Assembly (NCBI GenBank): GCA_913063255.1
Contig: CAJXYJ010000007.1
Coordinates: 1-42,958 of the forward strand
Length of the DNA stretch: 42,958 nucleotides
Direction of reading: 5' to 3'
From: an uncultured Flavobacteriales bacterium
GTDB taxonomy: Bacteria > Bacteroidota > Bacteroidia > Flavobacteriales > Flavobacteriaceae
In this document: piece by piece, positions 17,784-28,283 of the stretch
How the letters are laid out: the number at the start of each line of letters is the position of its first letter
Position numbering within the stretch: position 1 is the first letter of the stretch
Translations under genes and position numbers: made by a program
Notes under the pieces: generated by a model
The model's input: the letters and a program-made list of their open reading frames with translations, nothing else
Databases searched by the model: none
What the model was told of the DNA's origin: nothing

Positions 17784-19331
17784 TTATTTATCAAAATTAG
17801 CTAAATATTTTTCCTTAATCACCTGAGCAACTGGCGTATTAGTAATTTTACTTTCCAGCCAAGAAATAATATCTAAATACAAAAAAGCTCTACGCTCATA
17901 AGGGTGATTTTCATATTTTTTTAATGTTTTATGAAGTTCTTTAAATGCCTTTTTTATATCATGAGGGTAAATATTTTGTAATCCTTTAATAAATTTTATC
18001 ATTTCCTGTTGCACCTCATATAAATCATCCATCTTGATTAAAAATTTATAAGTACTTTTTAAAAGGGATTCAAAATGGTAATCTAATCCCGCTTCATAAT
18101 GTGCAAATAAATTCAAGATTCTAGAAAAGCAAAGTAAATCTTTTCTCATGGAAAGTGATTTATTTGAAATGATCCTGTCTAAATATTCAATACATTTTTT
18201 ATTATTACCTGCCCCAAAATGAAGACAAGCAAATTTATAATAAAAGGTCATAATGTAATGTTCATCTATCCTACTTTCAAAAGACTTTAAATCCATTTCA
18301 ATGGTAGGGATTATATCCAAGCCTTCCTCAAAACTACCATCGATAAAATAATAATTTACTTTATTTAAATTCAGATAAAGAAATGACAATGCTTCTAAAT
18401 TCTCATTTTTAGGAAAAGATTTACTGAGGATTAAATCTTCAAAGTTTTCGAGTGTTATTTGAAATCTTTTTTTATTTTTTGCAAAGAAAAGAGACTCCAA
18501 TAAGTAGTTATTTCCTTTTAAAAAGAAGACAGGATTTAAATTAATCATTTTTGGGTTTTTGTAAAATAAATTCACCCATTTTAAAGAATACTTATAGCAA
18601 TTTAAAAAATCTTGCATTAAAAAACTATACCATAAATATGCATTATACAACCATAATTTTTCACGAAATCCCAATTTATTTATATCTACTTCGGGTAAAC
18701 ATTTTTTAAAATATTCGGTTACTCTTTCTCTCTCCTCTTCATTTTTAACATAACCCGATTGCAAAATAATACTATACAATTGCAAGGATAAATTTGACAA
18801 ATTACTCGCTATACTATTTAACTCACTTAATTCACTTGCTTGATTGGTTAATTCATCTGCTCTTGAATTTAGACTCCTCGTTATGTATTGAGATTCTATA
18901 ACTTTTTCCAAATCCACTATCTCATAAGCCATATTCTTTTCTTCGTTTTGAATAGCTACAACTTTAACTTTATCCAAAATTATAAGACTTTGTTTATACA
19001 AACCTTTATGATACAAAATAGAAGCAAAATCCAATTGCTCCCTTATTTTAGATCTAATGTTTTGATGGGAAGGATTTAATTTCAGACTTATAAGAATCTG
19101 CTTATATAAATGGGCTTTTACATTCGCCAATTGCTGTTTATTTACAATTCCAAGTTTTAAAATTGCTGCTTCATTATAGGCAGGCAACTTTTCTAAAATG
19201 GTAAATAAGTTTAAAAATTTAGACTCCGTATTCCCTTCTAATCTTCCAACGTACAATTTAAATTGTCGCTTTTCAGATTTAGTTAGAGACTTGATCAATA
19301 AAAATAAACTATCTTTTTGTTCTTTAGCCAT
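17784..19331 (-). CDS. Conserved-looking helical protein of unknown function
   Basis: 515 residues; I cannot assign a function. No signal peptide or membrane span. The N-terminus (KSLTKSEKRQFKLYVGRL) is basic and helical, and the rest is a long series of amphipathic helices with Tyr/Leu/Phe-rich spacing that resembles TPR-type superhelical scaffolds, though no canonical TPR unit is clear. It is monocistronic, flanked by the methionine operon leader downstream and the divergent leu operon upstream. The ATG at 19329-19331 is preceded by a run of A/T. I believe similar proteins are widespread in flavobacteria. A protein-interaction role is inferred from architecture only. Confidence 0.85.
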   Translation of the reverse strand: MAKEQKDSLFLLIKSLTKSEKRQFKLYVGRLEGNTESKFLNLFTILEKLPAYNEAAILKLGIVNKQQLANVKAHLYKQILISLKLNPSHQNIRSKIREQLDFASILYHKGLYKQSLIILDKVKVVAIQNEEKNMAYEIVDLEKVIESQYITRSLNSRADELTNQASELSELNSIASNLSNLSLQLYSIILQSGYVKNEEERERVTEYFKKCLPEVDINKLGFREKLWLYNAYLWYSFLMQDFLNCYKYSLKWVNLFYKNPKMINLNPVFFLKGNNYLLESLFFAKNKKRFQITLENFEDLILSKSFPKNENLEALSFLYLNLNKVNYYFIDGSFEEGLDIIPTIEMDLKSFESRIDEHYIMTFYYKFACLHFGAGNNKKCIEYLDRIISNKSLSMRKDLLCFSRILNLFAHYEAGLDYHFESLLKSTYKFLIKMDDLYEVQQEMIKFIKGLQNIYPHDIKKAFKELHKTLKKYENHPYERRAFLYLDIISWLESKITNTPVAQVIKEKYLANFDK

Positions 19332-19441
19332 CTACAAATTATAATTACAATACATTGATTACCTTATCTTTAAATCCCTTTGCCTGATTTGAACATCGTA
19401 ATTCATTTTTTTTAATACGAAGCTTACAGAATTCCAAAATA

Positions 19442-19449
19442 TACATTTG
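19442..19449 (+). promoter_or_regulatory. -7 box of the leu operon
   Basis: TACATTTG matches TAnnTTTG exactly. No good TTG or TTTG sits 17-23 nt upstream. It predicts a short leader of about 22 nt before the leuA ATG at 19479, leaving no room for a leader peptide or terminator. Confidence 0.42.
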
Positions 19450-19478
19450 TACCCTAATAAGAAAGTAAATATTGAAAA

Positions 19479-20657
19479 ATGTCCTCGACCAACATTAAAA
19501 TTTTTGACACGACATTACGGGATGGGGAACAAGTTCCTGGATGTAAATTAAACACCCAACAAAAACTAGTTATTGCAAAACAATTAGATGTACTAGGGGT
19601 AGATGTTATTGAAGCAGGCTTTCCTGTTTCTAGTCCCGGTGATTTCGAATCTGTTTCAAAAATTTCTAAACTAGTAAAAAACGCCACCGTTTGTGGACTT
19701 ACTAGGGCTGTAAAAAATGACATTGAAGTAGCTGCTGAAGCTTTGCAATATGCAAAAACACCAAGAATACATACTGGAATTGGTACATCAGATTTTCATA
19801 TTAACTTTAAATTTAATACTTCAAGAAAAGATATTATTCAACGAGCATTTAAAGCAGTTCAATATGCAAAATCTTTTGTGGAAGATGTAGAATTTTATGC
19901 TGAAGACGCAGGAAGAACAGACAATGAGTATTTAGCCAAAGTTTGTGAAGCAGCGATTAAAGCAGGTGCAACTGTATTAAATATTCCGGACACCACAGGC
20001 TATTGCTTGCCCAGTGAATATGGCGCAAAAATTAAGTATTTAAAAGAAAATGTAAAAGGAATTGATAAAGCCATTTTATCCTGTCATTGCCATAACGATT
20101 TAGGTTTAGCGACTGCCAATGCAATTGAAGGAGTTATCTATGGTGCTAGGCAAATTGAATGTACCATAAATGGAATTGGAGAAAGAGCCGGAAATACTGC
20201 CTTAGAAGAGGTGGTCATGGTTTTAAAGCAACACCCCTATTTAAACATGGACACCAACATCAATACTTCAAAACTTTATGCAACAAGTCAATTGGTTTCT
20301 GAAAACATGGGGATTTATACACAACCTAACAAAGCAATTGTCGGTGCTAATGCCTTTGCTCACAGTTCTGGAATTCACCAAGATGGAATGATAAAAAACA
20401 GAAATACTTATGAAATTATTAATCCAAAAGATGTCGGAGTAACCAAATCTGCTATTGTATTAACCGCCAGAAGTGGTAGAGCAGCTTTGGCTTATAGAGC
20501 AAAAAATGTGGGTTATAATTTAACCAAACTTCAACTAGATGTAATTTATAATAGTTTTTTACGAATTGCCGATACTAAAAAAGTGGTTCTAGATAATGAC
20601 CTACATCAAATCATAGAAAGCAGTAAATTATATAATGAAATAAAAGCGGTTTCATGA
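19479..20657 (+). CDS. leuA: 2-isopropylmalate synthase, short form
   Basis: 392 residues. It condenses acetyl-CoA with 2-ketoisovalerate, the first committed step to leucine. The catalytic/metal block [13 protein letters not shown] lies at residues 9-21, [13 protein letters not shown] carries the metal-binding HxH, and NGIGERAGN and [10 protein letters not shown] are further family signatures. The protein stops after the accessory domain: the roughly 130-residue C-terminal leucine-binding regulatory domain of classic LeuA (usually over 500 residues) is absent, so leucine feedback is probably different or lacking. Homocitrate synthase has a similar length, but the following leuC, leuD and leuB fix the assignment. 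Overlaps leuC by 4 bp. Confidence 0.93.
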   Translation: MSSTNIKIFDTTLRDGEQVPGCKLNTQQKLVIAKQLDVLGVDVIEAGFPVSSPGDFESVSKISKLVKNATVCGLTRAVKNDIEVAAEALQYAKTPRIHTGIGTSDFHINFKFNTSRKDIIQRAFKAVQYAKSFVEDVEFYAEDAGRTDNEYLAKVCEAAIKAGATVLNIPDTTGYCLPSEYGAKIKYLKENVKGIDKAILSCHCHNDLGLATANAIEGVIYGARQIECTINGIGERAGNTALEEVVMVLKQHPYLNMDTNINTSKLYATSQLVSENMGIYTQPNKAIVGANAFAHSSGIHQDGMIKNRNTYEIINPKDVGVTKSAIVLTARSGRAALAYRAKNVGYNLTKLQLDVIYNSFLRIADTKKVVLDNDLHQIIESSKLYNEIKAVS

Positions 20658-22036
20658 AAAAAACATTATTCGACAAAGTTTGGGATGCCCATGTAGTGGA
20701 ATCTATTGAGAATGGACCACAGGTTTTTTACATTGACAAACATCTAATTCATGAAGTGACCAGCCCACAAGCATTCAATGAACTTGAGAAGCGTGGGATA
20801 CCTATTTTACGTCCAAAACAAATTGTTGCAACTGCAGACCATAATACCCCTACAATTGAGCAACATTTACCCATTAAAGATGAATTGTCTAAAAAACAAC
20901 TAGAACAACTCTCCATAAACTGTAAAAAAAACAACATCACTCTTTATGAATTAGGTCATAAATATAACGGTATCATTCATGTAATTGCGCCAGAACTTGG
21001 AATCACACAACCCGGAATGACCATGGTTTGTGGGGATAGCCATACCTCAACTCATGGTGCTTTTGGAGCCATAGCCTTTGGTATTGGTACAAGCCAAGTA
21101 GCACAAGTTTTTGCAAGTCAATATTTACTATTAACCAAACCAAAAAAACTACGCATTACTGTAAATGGAAAACTAAAAGCTGGAGTTCTATCGAAGGACG
21201 TAATATTATATATTATTTCAAAATTAGGAACCAATTCTGGAACTGGTTATTTCTGTGAATACGCAGGAACTGTCTTTGAAAATATGAGTATGGAAGGTAG
21301 AATGACCGTTTGTAATATGAGTATAGAAATGGGTGCCCGTGGCGGTATGATAGCACCAGACGAAAAAACTTTTGAATATATAAAAGGACGTGAATTTGCA
21401 CCTCAAGGTAAAGAATTTGACCAGAAAGTCGCCTATTGGAAAACTCTAGTTACCGATGAAGACGCTTTATTTGATAAAGAACATTATTTTGATGCAGCCG
21501 ATATAGAACCCATGATTACCTATGGAACAAACCCCGGAATGGGAATAAAAATTTCAGATTATATCCCAGATATCCAAAATAATTCTTTTAAAAAGTCATT
21601 GAATTATATGAATTTAAAAGCTGGGGAATCCCTTATTAACAAGCCCATAAATTACGTTTTTATTGGAAGTTGTACCAATTCAAGAATTGAAGATTTTAGA
21701 GTGGCTGCCGATTATGTAAAAGGAAAACAAAAAGCCGATAACGTAATCGCCTGGCTAGTTCCAGGAAGTAAAAAGGTGGAAAGTCAGATTTATGAAGAAG
21801 GACTGAATACTATTTTTGAAAACGCGGGATTTACCCTTAGACAGCCGGGCTGTTCCGCTTGTTTAGCTATGAATGATGATAAAATTCCACAAAACGAATA
21901 TTGTGTTTCTACTTCCAATAGAAATTTCGAAGGTCGTCAAGGTCAAGGAGCAAGAACAATTCTAGCTAGTCCGTTGGTAGCAGCTGCTACAGCTGTAGCA
22001 GGAAGAATTGTTGACATTTCAAAAAGTTTAAATTAA
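20654..22036 (+). CDS. leuC: 3-isopropylmalate dehydratase large subunit
   Basis: 460 residues, normal LeuC length. With LeuD it isomerises 2- to 3-isopropylmalate using a [4Fe-4S] cluster. Cluster cysteines are in FIGSCTNSR and [23 protein letters not shown] is the aconitase-family active-site block near residue 120. Its ATG overlaps the leuA stop (ATGA), and its TAA overlaps the leuD start (TAATG), implying translational coupling. Confidence 0.97.
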   Translation: MKKTLFDKVWDAHVVESIENGPQVFYIDKHLIHEVTSPQAFNELEKRGIPILRPKQIVATADHNTPTIEQHLPIKDELSKKQLEQLSINCKKNNITLYELGHKYNGIIHVIAPELGITQPGMTMVCGDSHTSTHGAFGAIAFGIGTSQVAQVFASQYLLLTKPKKLRITVNGKLKAGVLSKDVILYIISKLGTNSGTGYFCEYAGTVFENMSMEGRMTVCNMSIEMGARGGMIAPDEKTFEYIKGREFAPQGKEFDQKVAYWKTLVTDEDALFDKEHYFDAADIEPMITYGTNPGMGIKISDYIPDIQNNSFKKSLNYMNLKAGESLINKPINYVFIGSCTNSRIEDFRVAADYVKGKQKADNVIAWLVPGSKKVESQIYEEGLNTIFENAGFTLRQPGCSACLAMNDDKIPQNEYCVSTSNRNFEGRQGQGARTILASPLVAAATAVAGRIVDISKSLN

Positions 22037-22632
22037 TGGAAAAGTTTAAAACAATTAGCTCGAGAGCTATCCCTTTAGCGATTGAAAATATAGATACCGA
22101 TCAAATTATCCCTGCACGCTTTTTAAAATCCACTGATAAAGAAGGGTTTGGAGAACATTTATTTAAAGATTGGAGACATCATCGAAATGGCTCCATAAAC
22201 AGTGATTTTGTTTTAAATAGCCCAATATTCTCTGGCAGTATTTTGGTTGCTGGAACTAATTTTGGTTGTGGCTCCAGTCGAGAACATGCAGCTTGGGCAC
22301 TTTGTGATTATGGGTTTAAGGTCGTTATTTCTAGTTTTTTTGCCGATATTTTTAAGGGAAATGCACTAAATAATGGACTATTACCTGTTCAGGTTTCGGA
22401 AGAATATTTAAAATATCTTTTTCAGAAAATAAATGAAAACTCAGATACTAAAATTATAGTAGATCTTAAAAAACAGACTATAGCAATTGAAAACAGTGAT
22501 TTGCAAGAAACATTCGACATCGATCCTTATAAAAAAACTTGTCTGATGAATGGCTATGACGATATTGACTATCTATTGACTAAGCTACCAAACATAAAAG
22601 AATTTGAAACAAATAAATTAAGATTCGCATGA
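22036..22632 (+). CDS. leuD: 3-isopropylmalate dehydratase small subunit
   Basis: 198 residues, the swivelling aconitase-type domain that completes Leu[14 protein letters not shown] near residue 18 and [14 protein letters not shown] near residue 75 are the substrate-binding family motifs. One base overlaps the leuC stop and four overlap leuB, so the stoichiometric partner is translated in step with leuC. Confidence 0.97.
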   Translation: MEKFKTISSRAIPLAIENIDTDQIIPARFLKSTDKEGFGEHLFKDWRHHRNGSINSDFVLNSPIFSGSILVAGTNFGCGSSREHAAWALCDYGFKVVISSFFADIFKGNALNNGLLPVQVSEEYLKYLFQKINENSDTKIIVDLKKQTIAIENSDLQETFDIDPYKKTCLMNGYDDIDYLLTKLPNIKEFETNKLRFA

Positions 22633-23747
22633 AATTAAATATTGCAGTATTACCCGGTGATGGAATCGGCCCCGAAGTTACCCAACAATCCATAAAAGTA
22701 TTAAAAGCCATTGCAGTAGAATTTGACCACACCATTGTTTTTAAACAAGCTGATGTTGGAGCTATAGCAATAGACAAAAGTGGAAATCCATTACCAAAAG
22801 ACACTCTAAATCTTTGTAAAGAAAGTGATGCCATATTATTTGGTGCTATAGGAGATCCTAAATACGACAATGACCCTTCGGCTAAAGTTAGACCAGAACA
22901 AGGATTATTAGAACTCCGGAAATCTCTTGGTTTATTTGCTAATATTCGTCCAGTAAAAGCCTATCAAAATTTATTGGAAGAATCTCCTTTAAAAACCAAT
23001 ATTATTGAAGGAACTGACATTTGTATTTATCGCGAACTTACAGGAGGAATTTATTTTGGTGAAAAGAAATTAAGTGAGGATGGAGATACCGCTTCCGATT
23101 TATGTACTTATACCCGTAATGAAATTGAGCGGGTTACCCATTTGGCATTTAAAGCTGCACAATCTAGAAAAAATAAAGTCACTTTAGTAGATAAGGCAAA
23201 TGTTTTAGAAAGTTCAAGACTTTGGAGAAAAGTGGTGACTGAAATTGCTAAGCAATATCCAGAAGTAGAATTAGATTTTCTATTTGTAGATAATGCTGCC
23301 ATGCAGTTAATTTTAAATCCGAAACAGTTTGATGTAATTCTTACTGAAAATATGTTTGGTGATATTATTTCAGATGAAGCTAGTGTTATTGGTGGATCTA
23401 TTGGACTATTAGCATCGGCATCTATTGGAGAAAATTATGCATTATTTGAACCCATCCATGGTTCTTATCCACAAGCAAAAGGGAAAGGTATTGCCAACCC
23501 AATTGCATCTATTCTATCTGCAGGAATGCTATTGGAACATTTTGGTTTACAAGAGGAAGCCAATAGAATTACGGAAGCAGCAGAAAAGTCACTAGAATTA
23601 GACATTACCACTCCCGATTTAAATTCAGACAACACCCGTATAAGTACTGATAATGTTGGCGATTTTATCGAAGATTTTATTCTAAATCCAATCGACACCA
23701 ATTTTAATTATACAAATATTCATTTGGGGCAATCTACCATTATTTAA
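22629..23747 (+). CDS. leuB: 3-isopropylmalate dehydrogenase
   Basis: 372 residues. It oxidises and decarboxylates 3-isopropylmalate to 2-ketoisocaproate with NAD. Family blocks: [13 protein letters not shown] at the N-terminus, [16 protein letters not shown] (substrate arginines), [28 protein letters not shown], the metal-binding run VDNAAMQL / [16 protein letters not shown], and the nucleotide-site [15 protein letters not shown]. Last gene of the leu unit; convergent proC ends 21 bp away with no clear terminator between. Confidence 0.97.
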   Translation: MKLNIAVLPGDGIGPEVTQQSIKVLKAIAVEFDHTIVFKQADVGAIAIDKSGNPLPKDTLNLCKESDAILFGAIGDPKYDNDPSAKVRPEQGLLELRKSLGLFANIRPVKAYQNLLEESPLKTNIIEGTDICIYRELTGGIYFGEKKLSEDGDTASDLCTYTRNEIERVTHLAFKAAQSRKNKVTLVDKANVLESSRLWRKVVTEIAKQYPEVELDFLFVDNAAMQLILNPKQFDVILTENMFGDIISDEASVIGGSIGLLASASIGENYALFEPIHGSYPQAKGKGIANPIASILSAGMLLEHFGLQEEANRITEAAEKSLELDITTPDLNSDNTRISTDNVGDFIEDFILNPIDTNFNYTNIHLGQSTII

Positions 23748-23768
23748 AGATGAGAATATAAATATTGA

Positions 23769-24569
23769 CTATAATTGCTCCTTTTTAATGGCATTAATTT
23801 TTTGAAAAGAAGTTACCATTCCTTGAATTAGAGAGGAACTTAATCCTTTATGCTCCATTTCATTTAGACCTTCAATCGTACAGCCTTTTGGCGTGGTAAC
23901 TTTGTCTATTTCTTGCTCTGGATGATTCCCAGTAGAAATTAATAAACTAGCAGCGCCTTCACAGGTATGCATTGCTAATTCTTGAGCCTCCTTAGCATCA
24001 AATCCTAATTGGATTGCAGCTTGTGTAGATGCTCTTATTAGTCGCATCCAAAAAGCTATTCCACTTGCACAAACTACCGTAGCTGCTTGCATTTGATTTT
24101 CTGGAATACTAATAGAAGTTCCTAAACTATTAAAAATTGATTTTGCAATTTCAATTTGATTTTCACCCTTCTCATTTGAACAAATACAAGTCATCGATTT
24201 TCCAACAGCAATTGCTGTATTAGGCATCGCTCTAATAATAGGCTGATCTGTACCTAATATCGTTTCCATATCGGCAAGTAAAAAACCTGTAATTGTTGAA
24301 ATGACAATGTGTTTTTCAGTAATTACAGGACTTAATTCTTTTAATAAGGATTCTATATGGGCTGGTTGTACCGCAAAAATTAAAATTTCAGATTGTTCAA
24401 CTGCTAAAAGGTTATCAGAAGTTATGGTAACATTCGGATATTCTTCAAAATCTTTTAAAGATTCTGTATTTCTTTTAGTCAAATATAAAGACGCTATTGA
24501 ATTATTAAGCAGTAGCCCCTTTGCTATAGATCTTCCTAAATTTCCAACTCCTATAATTGCAATTTTCAT
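23769..24569 (-). CDS. proC: Pyrroline-5-carboxylate reductase
   Basis: 266 residues, standard length. It makes proline from pyrroline-5-carboxylate with NAD(P)H. The dinucleotide motif is GVGNLG at 7-12, IRAMPNTA is the family block at the domain junction, and the C-terminal dimerisation/active-site helices carry MHTCEGAASLL and VTTPKGCTIEGLNEME (PROSITE-like P5CR signature TPxGxTxxG). A well-formed promoter lies 25-55 bp upstream. No partner proline genes are nearby. Confidence 0.95.
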   Translation of the reverse strand: MKIAIIGVGNLGRSIAKGLLLNNSIASLYLTKRNTESLKDFEEYPNVTITSDNLLAVEQSEILIFAVQPAHIESLLKELSPVITEKHIVISTITGFLLADMETILGTDQPIIRAMPNTAIAVGKSMTCICSNEKGENQIEIAKSIFNSLGTSISIPENQMQAATVVCASGIAFWMRLIRASTQAAIQLGFDAKEAQELAMHTCEGAASLLISTGNHPEQEIDKVTTPKGCTIEGLNEMEHKGLSSSLIQGMVTSFQKINAIKKEQL

Positions 24570-24594
24570 GGTTTCTTTTATTTTTTTGAAAGCG

Positions 24595-24625
24595 CAAAAC
24601 TATATCGAATTGAACTCAAAAACAA
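24595..24625 (-). promoter_or_regulatory. Promoter of proC
   Basis: On the minus strand: TTG at 24623-24625, 20-nt spacer, TAGTTTTG at 24595-24602, matching TTG-N17-23-TAnnTTTG. The ATG is at 24569, giving a leader of about 20 nt. Confidence 0.55.
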
Positions 24626-24674
24626 CAAATTATATGATATTAAATTTAGTTTAAAAAAAATATTCTCAAAGAAA

Positions 24675-24884
24675 TCAACCCTTCATAGTAAAGCCAACTT
24701 TTATGGTTACCTGCCATTTATCAATACTTCCTTCTGTAATAGAACCTCTGGTTTCTACTACTTCGAACCATCTTAAGTTTTGAATAGATTTTGATGCCAT
24801 TGCTATGGCATTTTGAACAGCTTCATCGCTAGAATTACTAGATGTTCCGGTAATTTCAATTTTTTTATATACATGATCTTCCAT
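24675..24884 (-). CDS. Dodecin, flavin-binding small protein
   Basis: 69 residues. Dodecins form hollow dodecamers that bind riboflavin, FMN or CoA as stores. The family pattern is complete: VYKKIEITGTSSNSSDEAVQNAI at the N-terminus, the stacking Trp in LRWFEVVETRG, and the terminal strand KWQVTIKVGF. Single gene between proC and ilvA with roughly 100-bp gaps on both sides. A weak TTG-N20-TAAATTTC lies upstream. Confidence 0.92.
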   Translation of the reverse strand: MEDHVYKKIEITGTSSNSSDEAVQNAIAMASKSIQNLRWFEVVETRGSITEGSIDKWQVTIKVGFTMKG

Positions 24885-24981
24885 CGTAAATGAATTTAGA
24901 AAAATTAGACTTCAATTTACGAAATTTATCACAATTCACCCTTGCAAACAACTGTGTATTTGCTATTTACAATACTACCTG

Positions 24982-26253
24982 TTAAACCAAAAATTGAAAT
25001 AAATCCGGTTTATCGTTTAAATAATCCCCATAAAAAAGATTTGTTTTCATTCTAGTAATTAAAGGTTTCAGATCCTTTGGTGACTTTAACTCTACCCCAA
25101 CAACCGCTGAACCATTTTCTCGATTTGTTTTTTTAGCATATTCGAAGTGGGTAATATCATCATTTTCTCCTAAAACATCTACCACAAATTCTCTAAGTGC
25201 TCCAGCACGTTGCGGGAATTTTATAATGAAATAATGTTTTAAGTTGGCATATAATAAAGCCCGTTCTTTAATTTCTGGGGTACGTATAATATCATTATTA
25301 CTCCCACTTATTAAGCAGACTACATTTTTCCCTTTTATTTCATCTTTATAATAATCCAATGCTGAAATACTCAATGCTCCGGCAGGCTCTACTACAATAG
25401 CGTCTTTGTTATACAGTTCTAAAATAGTCTGACAAACTTTACCTTCAGGCACAGTAATCATAGCATCTAAATTTTGTTTGCAAATAGGGAAAGTAAGGGT
25501 TCCCACTTTTTTTACTGCAGCACCATCTACAAACTTTTCAATAGCTGGAAGTTTGGTGTTTCTATTGTTTTTAATAGAAACCGACATAGATGCAGCTCCT
25601 TCTGGTTCGACGCCTATGATTTTTGTTTTTGGAGAAATCATTTTAAAAACAGAAGATAATCCTGCTGCTAACCCACCACCTCCCACAGGAATAAAAATAT
25701 AATCTATGGGCTTATTACTTTGCTTTACTATTTCTAATCCTACTGTTGCTTGGCCTTCAATAACCTTTTCATCATCAAAAGGATGAACAAATGTTCTATA
25801 GCTAAGCTCACATTTTAATTTTGCAGCTTGACAAGCATCATCATAGGTATCTCCTTCCATAACAATCTCTACATACTCCTCTCCAAACATTTTTACCTGC
25901 TCGATTTTTTGATTTGGTGTAGGCAAAGGCATATAAATCGTTCCTTTAATTTTTAACAATTTACAGGACAGAGCTACTCCTTGGGCGTGATTTCCAGCAC
26001 TTGCACAAACGATTCCTTTCTCCCTTTCTGAAAGATTCAAAGAGGACATTTTATGGTAAGCTCCTCTTATTTTATAAGATCTAACCATTTGAAAATCCTC
26101 GCGCTTAAAATAGATGTCGCTTTCAAATCTAATTGAATATTGAAGGTTTTTCATTAGTGGAGTAACAGAAGCAATCCCATTTAAATTTTCTGCAGCAGCT
26201 TCCACATTAACCAATGTTGGGAAATACGAAATTTTAGTTTCTACCTCATCCAT
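24982..26253 (-). CDS. ilvA: Threonine dehydratase (biosynthetic type, one ACT-like domain)
   Basis: 423 residues. It deaminates threonine to 2-ketobutyrate, the entry to isoleucine. PLP lysine is Lys61 in RSYKIRGAYHKM; CASAGNHAQGVA and PVGGGGLAAGL bind the phosphate and cofactor. Residues about 330-423 form a single Thr_dehydrat_C ACT-like regulatory domain (HYFIIKFPQRAGALREFV), half the length of the E. coli double domain, so isoleucine inhibition may differ. Twelve bp behind ilvC and last in the operon, which couples isoleucine supply to the shared branched-chain enzymes. Confidence 0.95.
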   Translation of the reverse strand: MDEVETKISYFPTLVNVEAAAENLNGIASVTPLMKNLQYSIRFESDIYFKREDFQMVRSYKIRGAYHKMSSLNLSEREKGIVCASAGNHAQGVALSCKLLKIKGTIYMPLPTPNQKIEQVKMFGEEYVEIVMEGDTYDDACQAAKLKCELSYRTFVHPFDDEKVIEGQATVGLEIVKQSNKPIDYIFIPVGGGGLAAGLSSVFKMISPKTKIIGVEPEGAASMSVSIKNNRNTKLPAIEKFVDGAAVKKVGTLTFPICKQNLDAMITVPEGKVCQTILELYNKDAIVVEPAGALSISALDYYKDEIKGKNVVCLISGSNNDIIRTPEIKERALLYANLKHYFIIKFPQRAGALREFVVDVLGENDDITHFEYAKKTNRENGSAVVGVELKSPKDLKPLITRMKTNLFYGDYLNDKPDLFQFLV

Positions 26254-26265
26254 AGTTTACCATTT

Positions 26266-27744
26266 TTAAACTTTTGTTTTAACCGTTTTCATAGCAGTCA
26301 TTGCGCTACGTAATGATTTTCCGATTTTTTCGATAGGGTGATTTCTAATCGAATCATTTACTTGAATTAAGGCTATATTATTTACGTTTTCAGAAGATGA
26401 ATACGATTTTCCAATTACAGATACATCTACCGATTTCATAAAGTCTTCTAATAATACTTTACAAGAATGATCAAACAAATAGCAGCCATATTCTGCTGTA
26501 TCTGAAATAATCCTATTCATTTCAAAAAGTTTTTTTCTTGCTACGGTGTTTGCAATTAAGGGTAGTTCATGCAAGGATTCATAATAAGCAGATTCTGAAA
26601 CAATCCCTGATTTTACCATGGTTTCATAGGCAAGTTCCACACCAGATTTCACAAAAGAAACCATCAAAACTCCATGATCAAAATATTCTTGTTCGGAAAT
26701 TTCTTCTGAACTAGCTTCTGTTTTTTCAAAGGTAGTTTCTCCCGTTTCTGCTCTCCATTTTAACAAATTAATATCGGCATTTTCCCAATCTTTCATCATG
26801 GTTTCTGAAAATTTTCCAGACATAATATCGTCCATATGTTTATTAAATAAAGGCGCTAAAATTTCTTTTAATTCTTCAGATAGCTGGTTGGCTTTAATTT
26901 TTGCTGGGTTTGACAATCGATCCATCATATTGGTGATTCCTCCATGTTTTAAAGCTTCGGTAATGGTTTCCCATCCATACTGAATAAGTTTTGCAGCGTA
27001 ACTAGCCTCAATTCCCTCTTCTATCATTTTATTGAAACACAAAATGGATGCAGTTTGTAAAACGCCACATAAAATAGTTTGTTCTCCCATTAAATCTGAC
27101 TTTACCTCAGCCACAAAAGAGGATGCTAATACTCCTGCTTTGTGTCCACCTGTAGCAACCGCATAAGCTTTTGCTTGTTCCCAACCTTTTCCTTCGGGGT
27201 CATTTTCTGGATGTACCGCAATAAGAGTTGGCACGCCAAAACCTCGTTTATATTCTTCTCTAACTTCGGTTCCTGGGCATTTTGGAGCCACCATTATAAC
27301 TGTTATATCTTCTCTAATTTGTTTCCCTTCTTCTACAATATTAAATCCGTGTGAGTAACTTAAAGTTGCCCCCTTTTTCATTAATGGCATGACCGTATCT
27401 ACCACTTTTGAATGTTGCTTGTCTGGGGTTAGGTTCAATACCAAATCTGCAATTGGAATCAATTCTTCAAAAGTCCCTACAGTAAAATTATTCTCAGTTG
27501 CATTTTTATAGGAATTTCGCTGTTCTGAAATTGCTTCTTCTCGTAAGGCATACGAAATATCTAAACCAGAATCCCGCATATTTAATCCTTGATTTAATCC
27601 TTGTGCTCCACAACCCACGATTACAATCTTTTTTTGTTCTAATTTTTTTACTCCATCTTCAAATTCTGAAGATTCCATTAATCGACACATCGCTAATTGG
27701 TCGAGTTGATTTCTAAGGGAAAGTGTATTAAAATAATTTGTCAT
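26266..27744 (-). CDS. ilvC: Ketol-acid reductoisomerase, class II (long form)
   Basis: 492 residues, matching the long class II KARI with duplicated C-terminal knotted domain. It isomerises and reduces acetolactate or acetohydroxybutyrate with NADPH and Mg2+. The cofactor motif is [11 protein letters not shown] near residue 45, followed by [18 protein letters not shown], whose Arg/Ser pattern is that of NADPH-preferring enzymes. The metal-binding [15 protein letters not shown] and a C-terminal DxxEYGxYLF-like segment ([14 protein letters not shown]) are present. Sits 11 bp behind ilvN. Confidence 0.96.
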   Translation of the reverse strand: MTNYFNTLSLRNQLDQLAMCRLMESSEFEDGVKKLEQKKIVIVGCGAQGLNQGLNMRDSGLDISYALREEAISEQRNSYKNATENNFTVGTFEELIPIADLVLNLTPDKQHSKVVDTVMPLMKKGATLSYSHGFNIVEEGKQIREDITVIMVAPKCPGTEVREEYKRGFGVPTLIAVHPENDPEGKGWEQAKAYAVATGGHKAGVLASSFVAEVKSDLMGEQTILCGVLQTASILCFNKMIEEGIEASYAAKLIQYGWETITEALKHGGITNMMDRLSNPAKIKANQLSEELKEILAPLFNKHMDDIMSGKFSETMMKDWENADINLLKWRAETGETTFEKTEASSEEISEQEYFDHGVLMVSFVKSGVELAYETMVKSGIVSESAYYESLHELPLIANTVARKKLFEMNRIISDTAEYGCYLFDHSCKVLLEDFMKSVDVSVIGKSYSSSENVNNIALIQVNDSIRNHPIEKIGKSLRSAMTAMKTVKTKV

Positions 27745-27755
27745 TATATGTCTTT

Positions 27756-28277
27756 TTATTTTCTATTATTAAGTAATATTTCTGAAATATTCATTCTTTG
27801 TTTTGTAATGGCTACCCTACCTGAGCGTACAAATTGCATTAATCCAAATGGCTTTAATTCATTGTATAAAGCATCGGTATCTGCTTTAGTTCCAGTTTTT
27901 TCAACCACTACAAAATTCTTTTCAATTTCTACAATTCGCGCATGGTGGGAACTAATAATTTCTTTGAATTTAGCTTCATATACATTTTCGATATCCATTT
28001 TATATAAAGCAATTTCTTGAAATACTGTCTGATCTTCTAAATGATAAAATGCTCCAATTACATCGATTTGCTTTTCTATTTGTCTTACTATTTTTTCAAT
28101 AAGAGATGGACTCTCTTTAACGACAATAGTATATCGATGTACATTTTCTATTTCAGATTTTGAAGCAGTGATACTCTCAATATTTACATGTCTTTTAGTG
28201 AAAATTGTGGTAACTCGATTTAATAATCCAACAAAATTTTCAGTGTAAATACAAACGGTGATTAATTGTTTTTCCAT
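27756..28277 (-). CDS. ilvN: Acetolactate synthase small (regulatory) subunit
   Basis: 173 residues. An N-terminal ACT domain ([29 protein letters not shown]) binds valine or related effectors and is followed by the conserved C-terminal domain ([26 protein letters not shown] end). It activates and gives feedback control to the IlvB catalytic subunit, encoded 6 bp upstream. Length and ACT position are typical; whether it belongs to the ilvH or ilvN naming group is arbitrary. Confidence 0.94.
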   Translation of the reverse strand: MEKQLITVCIYTENFVGLLNRVTTIFTKRHVNIESITASKSEIENVHRYTIVVKESPSLIEKIVRQIEKQIDVIGAFYHLEDQTVFQEIALYKMDIENVYEAKFKEIISSHHARIVEIEKNFVVVEKTGTKADTDALYNELKPFGLMQFVRSGRVAITKQRMNISEILLNNRK

Positions 28278-28283
28278 CTTTTT

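Noticed and set aside
21213-21406. Minus-strand ORFs inside leuC
   Set aside because: Antisense shadows of a well-conserved leuC frame.
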